Part shown: in pieces, positions 41,331 through 55,100 of the stretch
How positions within the stretch are numbered: position 1 is the stretch's first letter
Layout of the letters: every line of letters starts with the position of its first letter
Source: Rapana venosa
Taxonomy: Eukaryota > Mollusca > Gastropoda > Neogastropoda > Muricidae
DNA length: 64,000 nucleotides
NCBI GenBank assembly: GCA_028751875.1
Contig: CM054140.1
Coordinates: 52,329,885-52,393,884, forward strand
Reading direction: 5' to 3'
The notes under the pieces: model-generated
Databases searched by the model: none
Seen by the model: only the letters and a program-made list of their open reading frames with translations
What the model was told of the DNA's origin: nothing
Translations under genes and position numbers: made by a program

Positions 41331-41476
41331 ACAGGAATATCAAATATTCTTGTTGAATGCCAATTGCACTTTCATTTCTGGAAAAGTGCTCGCTGTAAGG
41401 TTACCACAGCAGGTGAAGCATTCAAGCACTGCGGGTCCTCTGATAAAGGCTCATCAAGGAGCCGAACTTCGGTCGG
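41331..41476. other. No feature recognised
   Basis: Short mixed-composition spacer between the LINE end and a SINE. Nothing is recognised. Confidence 0.5.
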
Positions 41477-41960
41477 GTAGGCGGTGGAATCGGTGGTCTA
41501 GAGGTAACGCGCCGCTTACCTGTCTAGAAATCGCAAAAGTTCCGGTTCGCATCCGTCTGGGCCCGAAACCTTTTCCACCCATCCATTAGACCATGAGTGG
41601 TTGGTCTTCTGGGCGCTAGTCTTTTCGGATGAGACGATAACCGAGGTCCCCGTGTTTTACAGAAAATTATGCAGCGCACGAAAAAAAGAACCAACGGCAA
41701 ACAAGTGAGTTGTCCCTGGCAATATTCTTAGAAAAAACAGCCACATAACAACACAACTCCACCCTCTCTGGTAGGGAAAGAAATACAGTGCAGACCAAAA
41801 AAAAAAGATAAGAAAAAAAAAAGGGGTGGCGGCTGTCTTGTGGCGACGTGCTCTCCCCGGGGAGAGCAGCCGAATTTCAAGGCAGAGAGAAAATCTGTGA
41901 CCTTAAAGTAGTATAAATAAATAAAATAATATAAAAAATTAAATAAATAAAGGCATGGTT
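41477..41960 (+). mobile_element. tRNA-derived SINE, group C, full length
   Basis: Head CGGTGGTCTAGAGGTAACGC with a weak B box CCGGTTCGCATCCG. The core TTCGGATGAGACGATAACCG lies near 41,624. Then GCAGCGCACGAAAAAAAGAA, GGCAAACAAGTGAGTTGTCC, AATACAGTGCAGACC, CTCTCCCCGGGGAGAGCAGC, CGAATTTCAAGGCAGAG, ending in AAATAAATAAAATAAT. The CTCTCCCCGGGGAGAG block is a perfect 16-base palindrome. It pairs with the minus copy at 38,090. Confidence 0.9.
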
Positions 41961-42111
41961 TTACATAAAAATGGCCTAAAAAAAAAACTGTCACTAAAGA
42001 TTCGATTTTTCTACAATTTTTTGTGAATCTTTAAAAATCGTTTTAAAAAAATGATTGAGAATTTGTAGGTGGTTACCTGCACTTGTTTTCCTCTACTACT
42101 ATTTCTGCATT

Positions 42112-42232
<121 letters not shown>

Positions 42233-42889
42233 TTGCCTGCCAGAACTGACTACCGTGGTTTGAGGCAGTTTGGAGAAAAACGCGTTTGGAAGTTCAATAT
42301 CGCTGTTAGCATTGTGCCTTTCTTGTTGTATTCTTCATCCAGGGAGAACTATTTTGTAAAAGATATCAACCTCTTATATCTGAAACAGTAGTGACAACAT
42401 GGTTATTTTATTTTTGAAAACCCCTTTTTTTCAAAAAAGAGTAGGAGCTATAAATTTTGGTTTACGGGAAAGGGGGAATTCCTAACTTCTATGGGGAGCT
42501 CTTTTTTAAAGGGGGGCGGGGGGAAAGAAAAATAAAACAAATTCCCCCCAGAACGGCCCAGCTGGCTAATGCAAATTTTGGGTAAGCTGCTTTTTACCCC
42601 CAAACCTACCAGCTCACTCACCCCCCGCCTGTCTAAAATGGCCATACCCAAAATTACCCCGGGCCCGTTTTTAACCCTTTTTTCTTTCTAAAATGCGAAC
42701 ACCCAGAGTGATAAAATCTTGGTTAGCTCTTTTTTTTCTAGTCTGATTCCTGAAGGGAAAAGCCAAAAATTTCAAAAAAAATACATTCACAGAGAACCAT
42801 AAAATTCAATAAGCAGTAAGCATATTTTTAAACCCCCCAAAAACAGGTAAAAAAGCTACACTTTACTTTTTTCCATTTTTGAAGTGGGG
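42233..42889. other. Start of homopolymer-rich region, no gene
   Basis: Normal-looking sequence to about 42,400, then a visible change to short runs of A, T, G and C (AAAAAA, GGGGGG, CCCC). No feature is recognised. Confidence 0.6.
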
Positions 42890-43140
42890 AAAAAAAAGGG
42901 ATAAGAGATGGGGAAAAAAGGGGGGGTCAACTCAACTATTTAACGGGTTTTTTCCAAAACCGGGGGCAATTTTTGGGGCCGATTCGGTTCCCCCTTCATG
43001 GGAAAACAAAAACTTGCATAGTTTATATAAAAAACTAAGCATTTTTCCTTTGCCCCCCTTTTTTTCCCCTATCCCTACTAAAACTAAAAGTAATACTAAT
43101 TTATTTTTGTGGAAAAAACTTTTAAAATTAGGGGTTTAAA
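42890..43140 (+). repeat. Foldback repeat, copy 2
   Basis: Colinear with 37,491: GAGATGGGGAAAAAAGGGGG, GGTCAACTCAACTATTTAAC, a central hairpin region, CTTGCATAGTTTATATAAAA, AACTAAGCATTTTTCC, CCCTATCCCTACTAAAACTA, AAAGTAATACTAATTTATTT. Where copy 1 has GGGTAAAAGCCGAG, this copy has uniform A and G runs, so its inverted repeat is distorted. Confidence 0.7.
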
Positions 43141-46100
43141 ACAAAAAAAAGTGCAAAACCATCTCCTCTCCCCAGGCTCCTTTTAAACCCAAAAGAAAAA
43201 CATTTTACCCAAAAATGTTTTTAATGAAGCTTGGGAAAGGGAGTTTTTTTTTCCGGGCTTTTCAAAACCCTTTTGGGAATCCCGACACACGCCATTCGAA
43301 AAACACTTTAAATTTCAAAAATGGACATGACGCACAATTTTTTAAAATTATAACTTTAAAAAAAATTAATAACAGGGTGTGTGGCAATTAAAGGTACAAA
43401 ATCTCACCCATTTCATTCTTACTTACGAAACAAAATTTTTAAATAAAAAAATGGGAAAAAGGGGGGAAACTCAAAATTTGGGGGAACCAACCAACCAAAC
43501 CCAAATTTTGTTTTGGGCCCAAAGACGAAAAACTGCTAGCAAGTCTGCCACCCCGAGGGCAAAATTTGGAAAAATTTTAACTAAATTACTTTCGCTTAGT
43601 GGGGTGCAAAAAAAAGCCGGTTTTCCCTTTTGGATCGAATGACTCCCCGCGGGGCGCTCGCCTATGCACAAACACCACACACCCCGATGAGGATTCATAC
43701 AATGAGTAGGTGTGTTTCTGGCGGGAATGTTCTTGTTTTTTAAAAAAAATAAGCTTTTGGGTTTACACTACACGTTTTTATTTCCCCCCTTGGTCTGTTT
43801 TGTTATTATTTTTCTATGTTTTGAGCTTCGAGTTTTTTTTTAAATTCTTTTTTTTCCCTTTCCCCGTCTGTAATAACATCATTCTCCCAAAGGGTAATTT
43901 TTAAAAACCCATCTCTGTCTTTCTTTGGGAAAAATTAAAAACGATTTGATTTTTCAGGGTAATTTTTTAAAAATGCTATTTTTTTTTTTGTGCCCAAACC
44001 CCCAAACAATATCTTGCGCCCCCAAAGAAAGAAAATTGGGACAAACTTTTCCCTTTTCTTAACAATTGTCACGTCTGCTGAGCATTCGTCTTTTTTTAAA
44101 AAAAGGGGGTCTGCCTTTTTTTCAAACATCTGAAATATTTTTCTAAAAAACCGCTTAGCCTGCCCATGGGTTTGGACAAAAAAAAAAATTTTCTCATCGT
44201 CCAAAATTTTCTTTTTGTATTTTTTAATTGTTGTGTAGTTTTGGGCCCAAATATAACAATGAACTCAAAATGATTTTTGTACACGGTTTGTAATAAATCT
44301 AAAACAAATCTTCTTGCCACACCCATCCCCCGCATATTAGAAGCAGGTGCTTCTTTTGGTAAAAACTTACCCTGGTCCCTTTAGTAAAAAAATTTTTTTA
44401 CCCTTTTTTCCTTCCTTTGTGAGCTTTTTGCATCCTTCACAACAAATAGATTTTTTTTTAGGGCCCGTCATTTTTCCCCCTTTTTCCTCTTTTTGTATAG
44501 TTATTTTTTCTAAAACCGTTTTCAATGCGTTTTCCCTTTAACCATGCAGCTTATCTTTCATCTTTGACTTAATCAACCCCAATGCTTTTTTTAGATGTTG
44601 GTTTTTCTTTAAGCCAACTAAATTTTGATGTAAAGTTTTGGGCTTGTAACCCCTTAGTGGTATCATTGGGTTGACCAACCAAAGTTTTTTTTTTCCTCAT
44701 AAAAGTGTTGTTTAGGGTAAAAAACCCTAAAGGCATAACTTTTTGGGGGCCTTCCCTCAAATAGTACAGGGAAAATTTTTTAATTTCCGGGTTTAAAAGA
44801 ACCTCCCTTTTAAATCTGGAAAAAGGGGGTTTTTGGTTCTTCAAACAGCTTTTAATATTCCTTTTAAGGATTTTGCGGGAGTGTTCAATTTATATTCCAC
44901 ACAGTACCTCTTTACTCTTTTTAAATGTGCTAGGGTTAAGACTTTTTTTCCCCATAAAAATAAAACAACCCTTAAATGAAATTGCTTTTGCAATAAAGGG
45001 TTTCCCCAGCTCGGGGGATTGCAACATCTTTTCTCTAAAGTTATACTAGAATTTTGTACTTTGCGCCCAGCGTCAGGATTTTAAAAACACGAGCATTTGG
45101 CATTAAAGGTCAGTTAAAAAGGCTTCTGTCTCTGAGTCGCCCGGAAGAAAGGCTTGTGAAGCTGAGCTTTAAAAGGGAAAGAGGAAAAAAAAAACCCTTT
45201 ACCATGGGCCCTTTTGCTAGGGGCAGCTTTTTTTTCCTGTTTCCCTTACAGGGGAACCTACTCGGTTTTTTTAGCCCCTCATCCCCCTGTATCCCTTTGA
45301 TAAAAAAAGGGATCACCCTTTTTTTTTTTGGCCCACCATAAATCATTTAGATCAAGAAAAAGTGGCCCATTGTTTAAGACATTTCTTCCCTGCCTTCTAG
45401 CTTGCCCACAAATTTTTTTTTATAAACCCCTCCCTAGTTTGCAAAAAAATTTTTTCTTTTTTTGATCTTTCCCCAAACCTATTAAATCGGAAAAGCAAGC
45501 CTATTGTCCTTTGGAAAAAATGAAAACATCTTTTCCTAAATTGGGAAAACCAAACAGCCCAGAATCTGATTTTCACCAATTTAGTGGGGGGGTTTTTTTT
45601 AAATTAAACGATTGTCTTCTTTTTCCCCTTTTAAAACAAAGGGGATCTTTTTAAACGTCTGTAGGGATCTAGGTTTTGCTCCAAATGTTTGTTGCGCCCA
45701 CTTTTTCTTTAAAAACAAAAAAAAAAAACCCAAAAAATAGAAAATGGAAAAACCTATAAATTTTAGATAGGGTTGATTTTTTTTCCCCCCAACTATGAAA
45801 GGGGTGAAGCGGCCCCACTGTAAAACCCTTGTTTCCCATTTGAAAAAAATTTAATTAGAAAGCGGTTTTTAAAGATTTTCACAAAAGGGTTTGGACAACC
45901 AACGCCAGAATACTAGACCATACTGCTTGATATGGACCCCAAAGACAATCTTTTTGCTGAAACCCGAAAAAGGGACAAAAGGTTTTTTTAACAAAAAAAA
46001 ATAACCCCCATCATTTTTTTAGAAAAAAATTACAATTAAAGCAGAGACAAAGTTTGTAGGGCAAAAACCTTGGTATTAGTGTTTGCATTTAACTACTAAC

Positions 46101-49100
46101 AGACGGCCTAACAAGCCTTTCCCCACAACTACAAAAGGGTTTGAACAAAACCTACCAACAAACATTAAAAGTCCCCCCTTTTGAAACCTAGCACAGCGGC
46201 AAACCAAAAACTGAAACTTTTCTAGATTTGGAAAAATTTATTCACAAGCAAAACGAAGACACAGCACTGAAAAACAATAAATGATAAACCCCCCTCCCCT
46301 TTGGCGAAAAATTTAATGGGTCTCAATAAAGAAATTCAGGAGTATTAGAGGCAAATTTGAAAAATTTTAATTTACAAAGTAGGCGATTTGACCACGCATA
46401 AAAATGGGAAAAGAAAAAGCTACGAACAGACAAGAAAATTCTTGACCGGAAGTAAAAGAAAGAATCCCCCACTGGTCACAAAATTCTGCAAGAGGAACGC
46501 CAAAAAAGATTAGAGGTTTTTAAAACAAAAAACAACAACAAAATCTAAAGGGTTAGCAGAATAAAAGAAACAATTCTTTTCGAATTTTTTATAAAAATAG
46601 TACATTTGCGGAAAAACCCCACACTGTTTGGGCGAGAAAAGCATAACATTTGTCGTAAATTTTCAGCAGGGGTTTCGCTAGCCCCACATTTTGGGGGGTT
46701 ATGCGCTGAAGGAACACACTTCCCCCACCACCACCACCACCCCCTTTCCCGCAACGGGAAACAGGCGGGGTTAGGAAACAACTGGGTAATTTAGTGATTT
46801 TAAAAAAAAATTAGCCTAAAAATTTGGGGGACGCCTTCCCTAGTTTGGGTTCGGGTTAAAAACTGGTTTTTACAACAGCGGGGAAAAAGGGTTTTTGGGT
46901 TTTTTGGGGCCAGAGCTTTTATGGGCTTACGGGTTTTAGTTTTTGGGTTTTCTTCTTTCTAAAATAAGTTTAAGAAACCCGTTAAAACAAGTATACGGTT
47001 AAAGCTTATTTAATCCTTTAGTGATGTCTCTTAAAAGGGGGAATTTAATGAATTTTTTTGTTTGCCGTGGGGGGGGTAGTATTTCTTTCCCTTGTTTCTT
47101 GTGTCGGTTTTTTCACACTTTTTCGGGGGTTTTTTTCGGATTTATTTAAAACTTGTTTCTTGTGTCGGACTTCCTATGAAAATACTGATCCCGGAAAATT
47201 TTTTTTATATTTTAATTTTTTCCAAGCAGCACATCATCTCCACCCTATAATAATTTTGGGTTGTTTTTGGGTTTGTAATTTTTCCCTTTTTGGGAACTGC
47301 ATTTGGAAAGGCACCCTTTTTTTAAAAACCATTTCCTATAGAAAAGTCTCCCCAAACCGTGCATAGTAAAAACATTTTTATAATGTTGTTTGCTTGATGG
47401 GTGGGTAAAGGGCCGATTTAATTTAATGTCTTCAAGATTTGCTAAAACTCCTTTTGTGCATCAAACCCATTTGCCAAAAATTAAATACCGCCCTTTGGGT
47501 CTGGGGGCCTGTCCCCCAAGAAAACCCACTACAAAATGGGTTCAAACAGAGTCTTAATCCCTCTAATCCTGGCTTTTAAAACCCCTTCACTCTTATCAAG
47601 AAAAAAAGTCTTTCCATGCATACTTTGGTGCATTTGCCCCTTTAAACCCAAGAAAAACTCTTCACCACGTGAGAAAGATGTTTTTGGGAGGCCACCAGTC
47701 ATAGTTTTATTTTCCTGTGCACCCCCCACAAAACAGGTCCCCTTGTTTGTTTTTGCCCTGTGCTTGTCTGAATGCAGTCTTAGAATCAATTTTTAAATCT
47801 TTGCAAAAAACCCATACCCCCTTCATTTTTAATCCTACTTTTAAAAGGGTTTAAATTTTTAACTATAGGGGGCCCTTTTTGGGACCTGCAGCCAGATAAC
47901 ACACCCAAATGTTTAGTACACATAAAAACCTGTACACAAAACTTTACAACGGTTTTGGTTTTGGTTCTTGTTCACTTTATGACACACCACACCCCGTGGT
48001 GCCAGTGGATAGAAAAGTTTAAAGTGGTTTTGATGAAGGGTATAGGATTGGGAAACCATGCTTTCGCAGAGCATCCCCTTTAAATTTGGGGGTTTAAGTA
48101 TTTTTCAGGGGGTTTGGGATTTTTTATTTTCAAAATCATTCTTGACAAAAGAAACTCAAATTATTAAATTAATAGTTTTTTGGGTTATAGTGAACCCACC
48201 CTTCTTATTTTGCTTCTTTATATATTTAATACATTTTATTTTTATATTAATAAAATTTTTTTTATAACTCAAACAAAGCCCCAAGTCAGGTTTTACCTTT
48301 TAAAACTACCTTTCCTATTGACAACCGCTGTAAAACAAAAACGGTTGTTTTGGGCAGGGGGTTTCTAAAACAGTACAGGGACAAACATCGACAGCGCAAA
48401 AAAATGGTTTAAAAAAATATGACCCTAGTACTTAGAGCGTTTAGAAAATTTTACGGCAAGAAGGTTTATTATGATTTCTGCACACTAAAAAAGGGAAAGC
48501 CCCTTTCCCCAGTGGCTCACAGAAAAAACCAACCAACAAAGTTTTAAGAGTAACTCTACAGACATCTACATTTAAAATTTATGCCAGAACCCCTTGCGGG
48601 AAAATTTGGGTTTTCAAACCCCCTCTATTTACAAGCGATTATAAGGGAGGCCCAAGTAGAGTTTGGTGTTTTTGAAGTTTGTTGGCGAGGACAAAATTTT
48701 TGGTGGGTGAAAGACCCATTTGACTTGGGGGAAAAACCCTCTTTTTTTTTTGTACATTTGGGTTCATTAAACACAACAAAAACCCCCAAAGTGGTGAAAA
48801 GGCTTCTTCCTCATCGTTTCCTTTGTTTCTACTAAGAACCCTTTTTCAACTAGCGGGGAAATGTACTTAAAAACGCAGCAAAATTTGCTTTCCCTAAATT
48901 TCAATTAAAAAGAGCTAGAAGAACCCTTCCATGAAACACCCCTGTATAACAATCAAAAAACGCACCCCAAAAGGGAAAAAAAAGGTTGACTGAAAAAATT
49001 TCATTTTTCATTAAAAAAATAAAATAAAAAAAATTTACAAATAACATACATAACCATGTCACGCGGTCCTGAAATTAAACCCACCCTAAAACCCATCCCA

Positions 49101-52100
49101 AACTATTGAGTTTAAAAAGTTCTTGGTGATGTAAAAGTTTGAAAAGGGATGGGGAAATTGGTGAATTTTAAGTTTTTGAACACAACGATGGGTACTACAA
49201 GTTTTACAGAAATAGAAAAGCAAAGGGAAACCCTCCTGGGTTTCCTAAACTTGAACAGTTGCAAAAGTTGAAGCGGGAAGAAATTACAGTGATGTTTTTA
49301 CTTACAAAAGTAACTTTTAAAACCCAAATTAAAGGGCACATCAACCAAGCTCGACGGCAATAAATTTTTTGATTGTTTATTTAAATACACCCCCCCCTAT
49401 GCACCCACAAAAATTTCCCGGAAAGCCAAAATTGCTGGACCGGGAAACAAAAGCACTACCTATCAATCAGCTGTAGAAATAAAGGAGGAAATAGCTTTAC
49501 CGAAAAAGGGCCCTTACTTTCCCTTCATAGAAAAGACTCATTGCAAAACCTTTCAACCCTTTCCCTACGTTTCCTTTCCTTTACTTTCCTCGGGAATGTC
49601 ATACACAGTGTGTTTTTTTTTCTTTTGCAAGAGAAGAAAGGTTCTTTCTTTTTCCCATGGAGGAAATTTATTTTAACGGGAAAGACCTCGAGTTGATGCC
49701 CTCAGATTTCCCTTTTGCTTTTTTTCGGAACAGGGGCAGGGGACAATGACTTTGGGGGGGGAAACCCTTTTTTCCAGAAATAAATAAAATTTCCCCCCCT
49801 TTTAACCCAAACCAAACAGCCCCCCAAAATTTTGGCATCCCTCACACACCACTTTGGACCTGGGTTGCAGTCTATTACAAATTTTTGTACGGCCCGCAAT
49901 AAATTTTTCCCCAAAAGATTTTACGGGTTGAATCCCAATAAAAATTACCCCAAAATTTTTTTAAAAGTATAAGAAAAAGATGACGACCGAAAAATATCCA
50001 AAATTTTCCTAGTCCCACCAGATCCTGACCCCCTTTTAAAGGGATAAGGGAAAAACCCTTTCTTTTTTGACAAACATTACAAGATGCAGCTGACATTGAC
50101 AACAATTTCCCAAAGTATACAAATTGCAGGCTTTGGTTTTCAGATCGGCATTTACTGTTTAGCTCTATTACTCGGGTTTCAGCAACATGTCTACACCGCA
50201 GCAGGAACGGGATTGCTTTTGGTTTACGGAATGGTGCCCCGCATCTTAGCTTTGGGGGCCCCGGTTTCAATAAAAGCAGGACCCTGTTCATTTGTCACAT
50301 CAGTTTTTCCCGAAAAGGTTGTGCAAAACCCTAAAAAAAACCTTAGGCTTTTGGTTCCCTTTGCCCTTTACCCAAGCAAAGCCATTGGGGCTCATTATTA
50401 AAAAACCCCAACAGTTCCACAATATCAAAAGGGGTTCCCAAGCATTTTCAGGATGACTACATGCCCAGAAGCGTAAAAAATTTTCGACCCCCCGAACAAA
50501 CAACAAAAACCCTATGCCTGGGGACATTTTTGCGAAAAAAAGGAATTCAAAAAAAAGGGGGGGTTATCTGCTGGGGGGACAATACCATGAGAAACTCTTT
50601 TTAAGGAGCAAAGAATTCCCCTGCTTTTAATTTACTGCTTCTTCCCGAAGCAAAAACAAAAAAACAAAGAAGTTTAATTTAAATTAAATTTAATTTTTTT
50701 TTTTTCCTTTTGATTAAAATTTTTATTGGGGCCTCATAATGGACAAAGTGTTTCGGGGACCCCTAAAGGGGGGACAAAAACCAAAACTTGTACAAAGTAC
50801 CCAAGATCCCTTTCCACAATTTCCAGAAAAGATAACAATCGAAACCCACCAGAAAAAGGTACATTTTTGGTTCTGAAATTCTATAAAACCCACAAACAAA
50901 GACGAACAATTAACTGCATGTGTCAACAACAAAAAAAGCACTAAACTTTTTTTAAAGACTAAACAAAACATGGGCAGAGAGATGTTTCGAAAAACTTCGA
51001 ACATTCTGCAGAAACACAAAGAATGGGGGGATCGGGGGGACGTTGGAAAGGGTTCTTCGAAATAGAAACTAAAGCAAAAAAGGGGTTTCACCCCCTTTTG
51101 TTGGGGGAAGTACTTTCCCCTTTTGCCCCCTAAAAGTTGTAGAAAAAAACGTGCGTGCTGAACTTTCAAACAAAGATGAAAAAGTGTTTTATTGGTGTGT
51201 GGGGAAAAAAACTTTTTTGTACAAAGAATGCAGGGGAAGTTTCAAACTATCTTAAACATTGTAACAAGCAAATTCATTTCATTGTTTTCCCCCGGTTGGC
51301 TTTTGGGAGTATTGACTTTTTTTGGGGAACAAAACCCCCCCAATCAGTGTGAATGTTACCCCTGGGAAGGGGTTATTTTAAATTTGGGGGTTTAAAATTT
51401 TTTTTAGTTCAAAAATTTTCCCCCCTGTCTCCCCTTTTCCCTCCACTCTTCTTTTTTCCCCTTTTTATTTTTCTTTTTTTAAACCCTTTCTAAAAATTCC
51501 TAAATTAGGTAACCAGATAAAAACCCAATGTAGACCCCCTTGCAAAGGGGTTAATGAACCTTTATCATTAAAAAAAATCAATTAGAAAAATTTGGGGAAC
51601 TTTTTCCCACAGGCAAAAAAGCAAAAAAACCAGAAAAAGAGTTTGCGGGAAAACGTTGCGGGGGTTTTTTTTAAAACCCAATTTACGGGCAGCAGACAAA
51701 CACGGGAAAAACATTGAAAGAGGGCCGAAGCAATCACTAACTTGTAACACCAAACCCAAAAGAAAGGTTTACTTTAAAAAAAACATAAAGAAAGCACAAA
51801 AAGCCCCCTATGTAGTGTATGCTGATTTTTGATCTATAAATTGTGCCATCCCAAAGGGAAACCAGCCCCGGGAAAAAGTGCCTAAAACAGTTTTTACCAA
51901 ATTTCCAAGTCTTTCCTTTGCTTTTGTTTTTTGATCGGATGGTGCACACTCAGACCCAGTTTTTGTTCGGGGACCAGACGCGGCAAAGCTTTTTTCTTAA
52001 AAACACATAAAACAAATCATAACCACACTCTCAACAGTAAACCTACAAGAGTAATTATGACAAAGAAGCCCAGGAACAGTATGCTTCTGCCACCCCATTT

Positions 52101-55100
52101 TGGGATTTGGGGAATTTTATTAACACCCCATGGAAGACAATCAACACCCAAAATTTCCATGACACATCATTTGGTGGGGGTTTCTTTGGGCAGCCCATAG
52201 TAAGTGTAACAACAACAAAAATTTAGTTAAAAAAAGGGAATTTGCCATCTTTTTCCACAACTAAAGGTTAAACTCACCCCTAATCATGCAGGCAGAAAAC
52301 TGATGATTTAAAAGGGCTTATGAATTGCTCAGCACAGAAAAGTCCTGCCCCTTTTACAAAAATTTTCCCTGTCCTTTTTTTGTTTCTGCACAACATCTGA
52401 GGGGATTTTGAGATCTTTGTCTTCATCACGGGTACTTGCCCCAATTAAAAAAAATTACTTCACAAAAAAGCTCGGGGGAAAAAAGGGAGTCACCTTATGA
52501 GAAACATGGACTCAGGGGGGAAAGTTTTGGGATGAAAAAGAATGCCCCCAAAAAAAGCATTCTTCGCAGACTAAAGGGTAAAAATCATGTATAAATATCA
52601 CCCAGGGCTCATGGGCATGAAAAAATGGTGTGGGCGGGGGCGTTTACCATGATCAGTATTTTTTTTCCTGATGCTTTGTTTGCTTCCCTGATGTCGGGGG
52701 AAAACCCTACAGAAAAAACCGAAAGGGAAACTTATGGACTAGCCCATCAACTTTTTTAAACGCACCAAAGGTCTTGGGATGCTTTTTTGAATTTTAAACG
52801 GGGGTTGGAATTTGATTTTTTTTTTCCTGCCAATGCCCCAAATGATTGGGGAAAAGGTCTGCGTGGGGGCTTCAGAAATGTTTTGCACGAATTTTACTGA
52901 AAGGGCCAACAAAAAGATTTTTAGAAGACTATGATCCACAAAGTTTCTAATACATATGTACTTGGCCGAAAAACCCAATTTTGGGTAGGAGGGGCGATGT
53001 TCATCACTACCACTAAAGAAATTTTTTCATTTGGTTTAAGGGTCCTTTTGCTTTGATGAGACCCCTTAAAAGCGTGGCCCCAAAATTTGGTGCCTGATCA
53101 AGCACTGGGTTGGGATCTTAAAGTAGATTTATTTCTATCCCCATAAACTAAATGACGCGCACAATGACTCCCCAAGGGTTTGCGGGAAAGGGCTCAAAAA
53201 AATCTCAAAAAAACCCCGCCAAATTTTGGTACCAAACTTAAATGACAGAGAAGGGTATTTTTGCCCACTACAGACTGCACTTCCCCTAAGGCAGGGGTTT
53301 AAATTTCCCTTACGTTTTTCATCTATCTTGTGTTTGCCCAAAGAGAAATTCATAAAACCCCATACATCATAAGAACACTGTTTTGGAAAAACGAAGGAAA
53401 CCCGTTTGCATAAAAAAAGGATTACTTCAAGCTCATGAACAATACTGCTTTTTTAAAACAATGGAAAACCCCCAAAAAACAAAAAAAAAGATGTTTTTTT
53501 AGTCACAAAAAGGGAAAAAAACCCAAAAAAGCAAAACCCTCAAAGCCAACAAATAAAGGAAAAAGGGGAAATTTTCAGTCTTATGGCATCATGATGAAGA
53601 ATTTCCCGGGTTTAAAAAATTTAAAAAACCCAAGTATTCTTTGGGGTTTAGTGTCTGGAGCGTAAAAAGCTTTGAGCTAAGTTTTTTTATGATTACTTAA
53701 AACCCAAAATCCTGCAAAAGGGGTCTTGTCCCACGGGCCAAAATCTTTCACCTTAACAAAACCCCGAAGAAGATATATACAAAGCCCTTTTTTGAAAAGG
53801 GACGTGGCCAACTGGGGATTTCAGATCAGGGTTTTGAACTTGTAAATTACCCAAAAGACAGCCCTTGCTTTCATCATAAAAAAAAAAGTTAGGGGGTAAG
53901 AGGGGATGAGTTTGAAGGGACTATTATCAAAAAAAATTTTTTGGGGCTGGGGGCCAAATGTATAGCTTTGGGCCAAGCCGACAGGGGGTTTATAAAAAAG
54001 GCAAAAGGTGTTGGAAAACAGTGTCCAAAACAAATTCATCATGAAACTCAAAGAGGCCTCTTTGAAGGTGAGAAATTTCTTCATGCAACCCAAATCTTGT
54101 TTCAACCCTGAACCAAATCAACACAACTGTCGTTAAAAAAAAGACTTTGTTTGGGCACGGGGATACAAAGGGTTTTTTATTCTTGCCAGAGCACTCTTTT
54201 TGCACTTGGGCACGGGGGAAAAAAGTAATTAATTTTTTTTAAACATTTTATACGAGTTAAAAAAATTTTTATTGAGCCAAATTGGGTTGTTTTCTCTTTT
54301 CAAATTTTTATGGTAGTGGTACAATCCCCGTCTCTGCTTTTACAGTCTGACATTCTTTGACGACTTTGGGGAGCAGTAGAAATAAAATTGATCATGGTAC
54401 AAAAAAAAGAGGTGCTAAAATTAATTTTTCAAAGGAGGGTTTTTATTTTGATGAGAGAGGTCCCAAACCCCCTTCGTATTAAACAAAATTTCCCCTAAAT
54501 TGGAGTAACAAAAAACATTAGATGGCCCCTACAGTACTTACTTCTGATGAAATATTTCCTACCTTTTGATGCGGGGCAGTATTTAGGGGGCACTAGGGTG
54601 AATTCCCCTCTTTAAAAAAACCGCCCGTGGTGCAGGGAATGAAAAAATAATTTAAAAAGGAGATCCATCTCCCAACTTTTTTTTTTTTCATAAGTGTCTT
54701 TGTCCAATTTGGGGTCCGGGTTTTCTTTGTGACTGTGTTGGGTTCAGCTTTTCCAGGAGCATAAAAATATCTCATTTTTCTTTTCCCAAAGGGTATTAGC
54801 GGTTTGCTTGAAAAGGGGTTTTTTTGGATTGTGCTGTATTTTTTTTTTTGATTTGGCCCCAGGGTTTTTTTTTTTGTGGCTTAGTTATCTCAGAGTTTAT
54901 TGCTCTCAAAACTGCGGGGAAATCTTTTTACCCACTCTGGGATTTCGTGTGCCTGGATATGGGGTTTTTTTTGGGACTGATTTTGCAAACACCCTTTTTG
55001 CTAAAAAGCTTGTTTTTAAAAATTTCAACCCGTGCTTTGAATTTTGTGGGTTTCCTGGATACCCTTGTTTTTTGGACTCCTTTCTTTTGTTAAAAACTGT

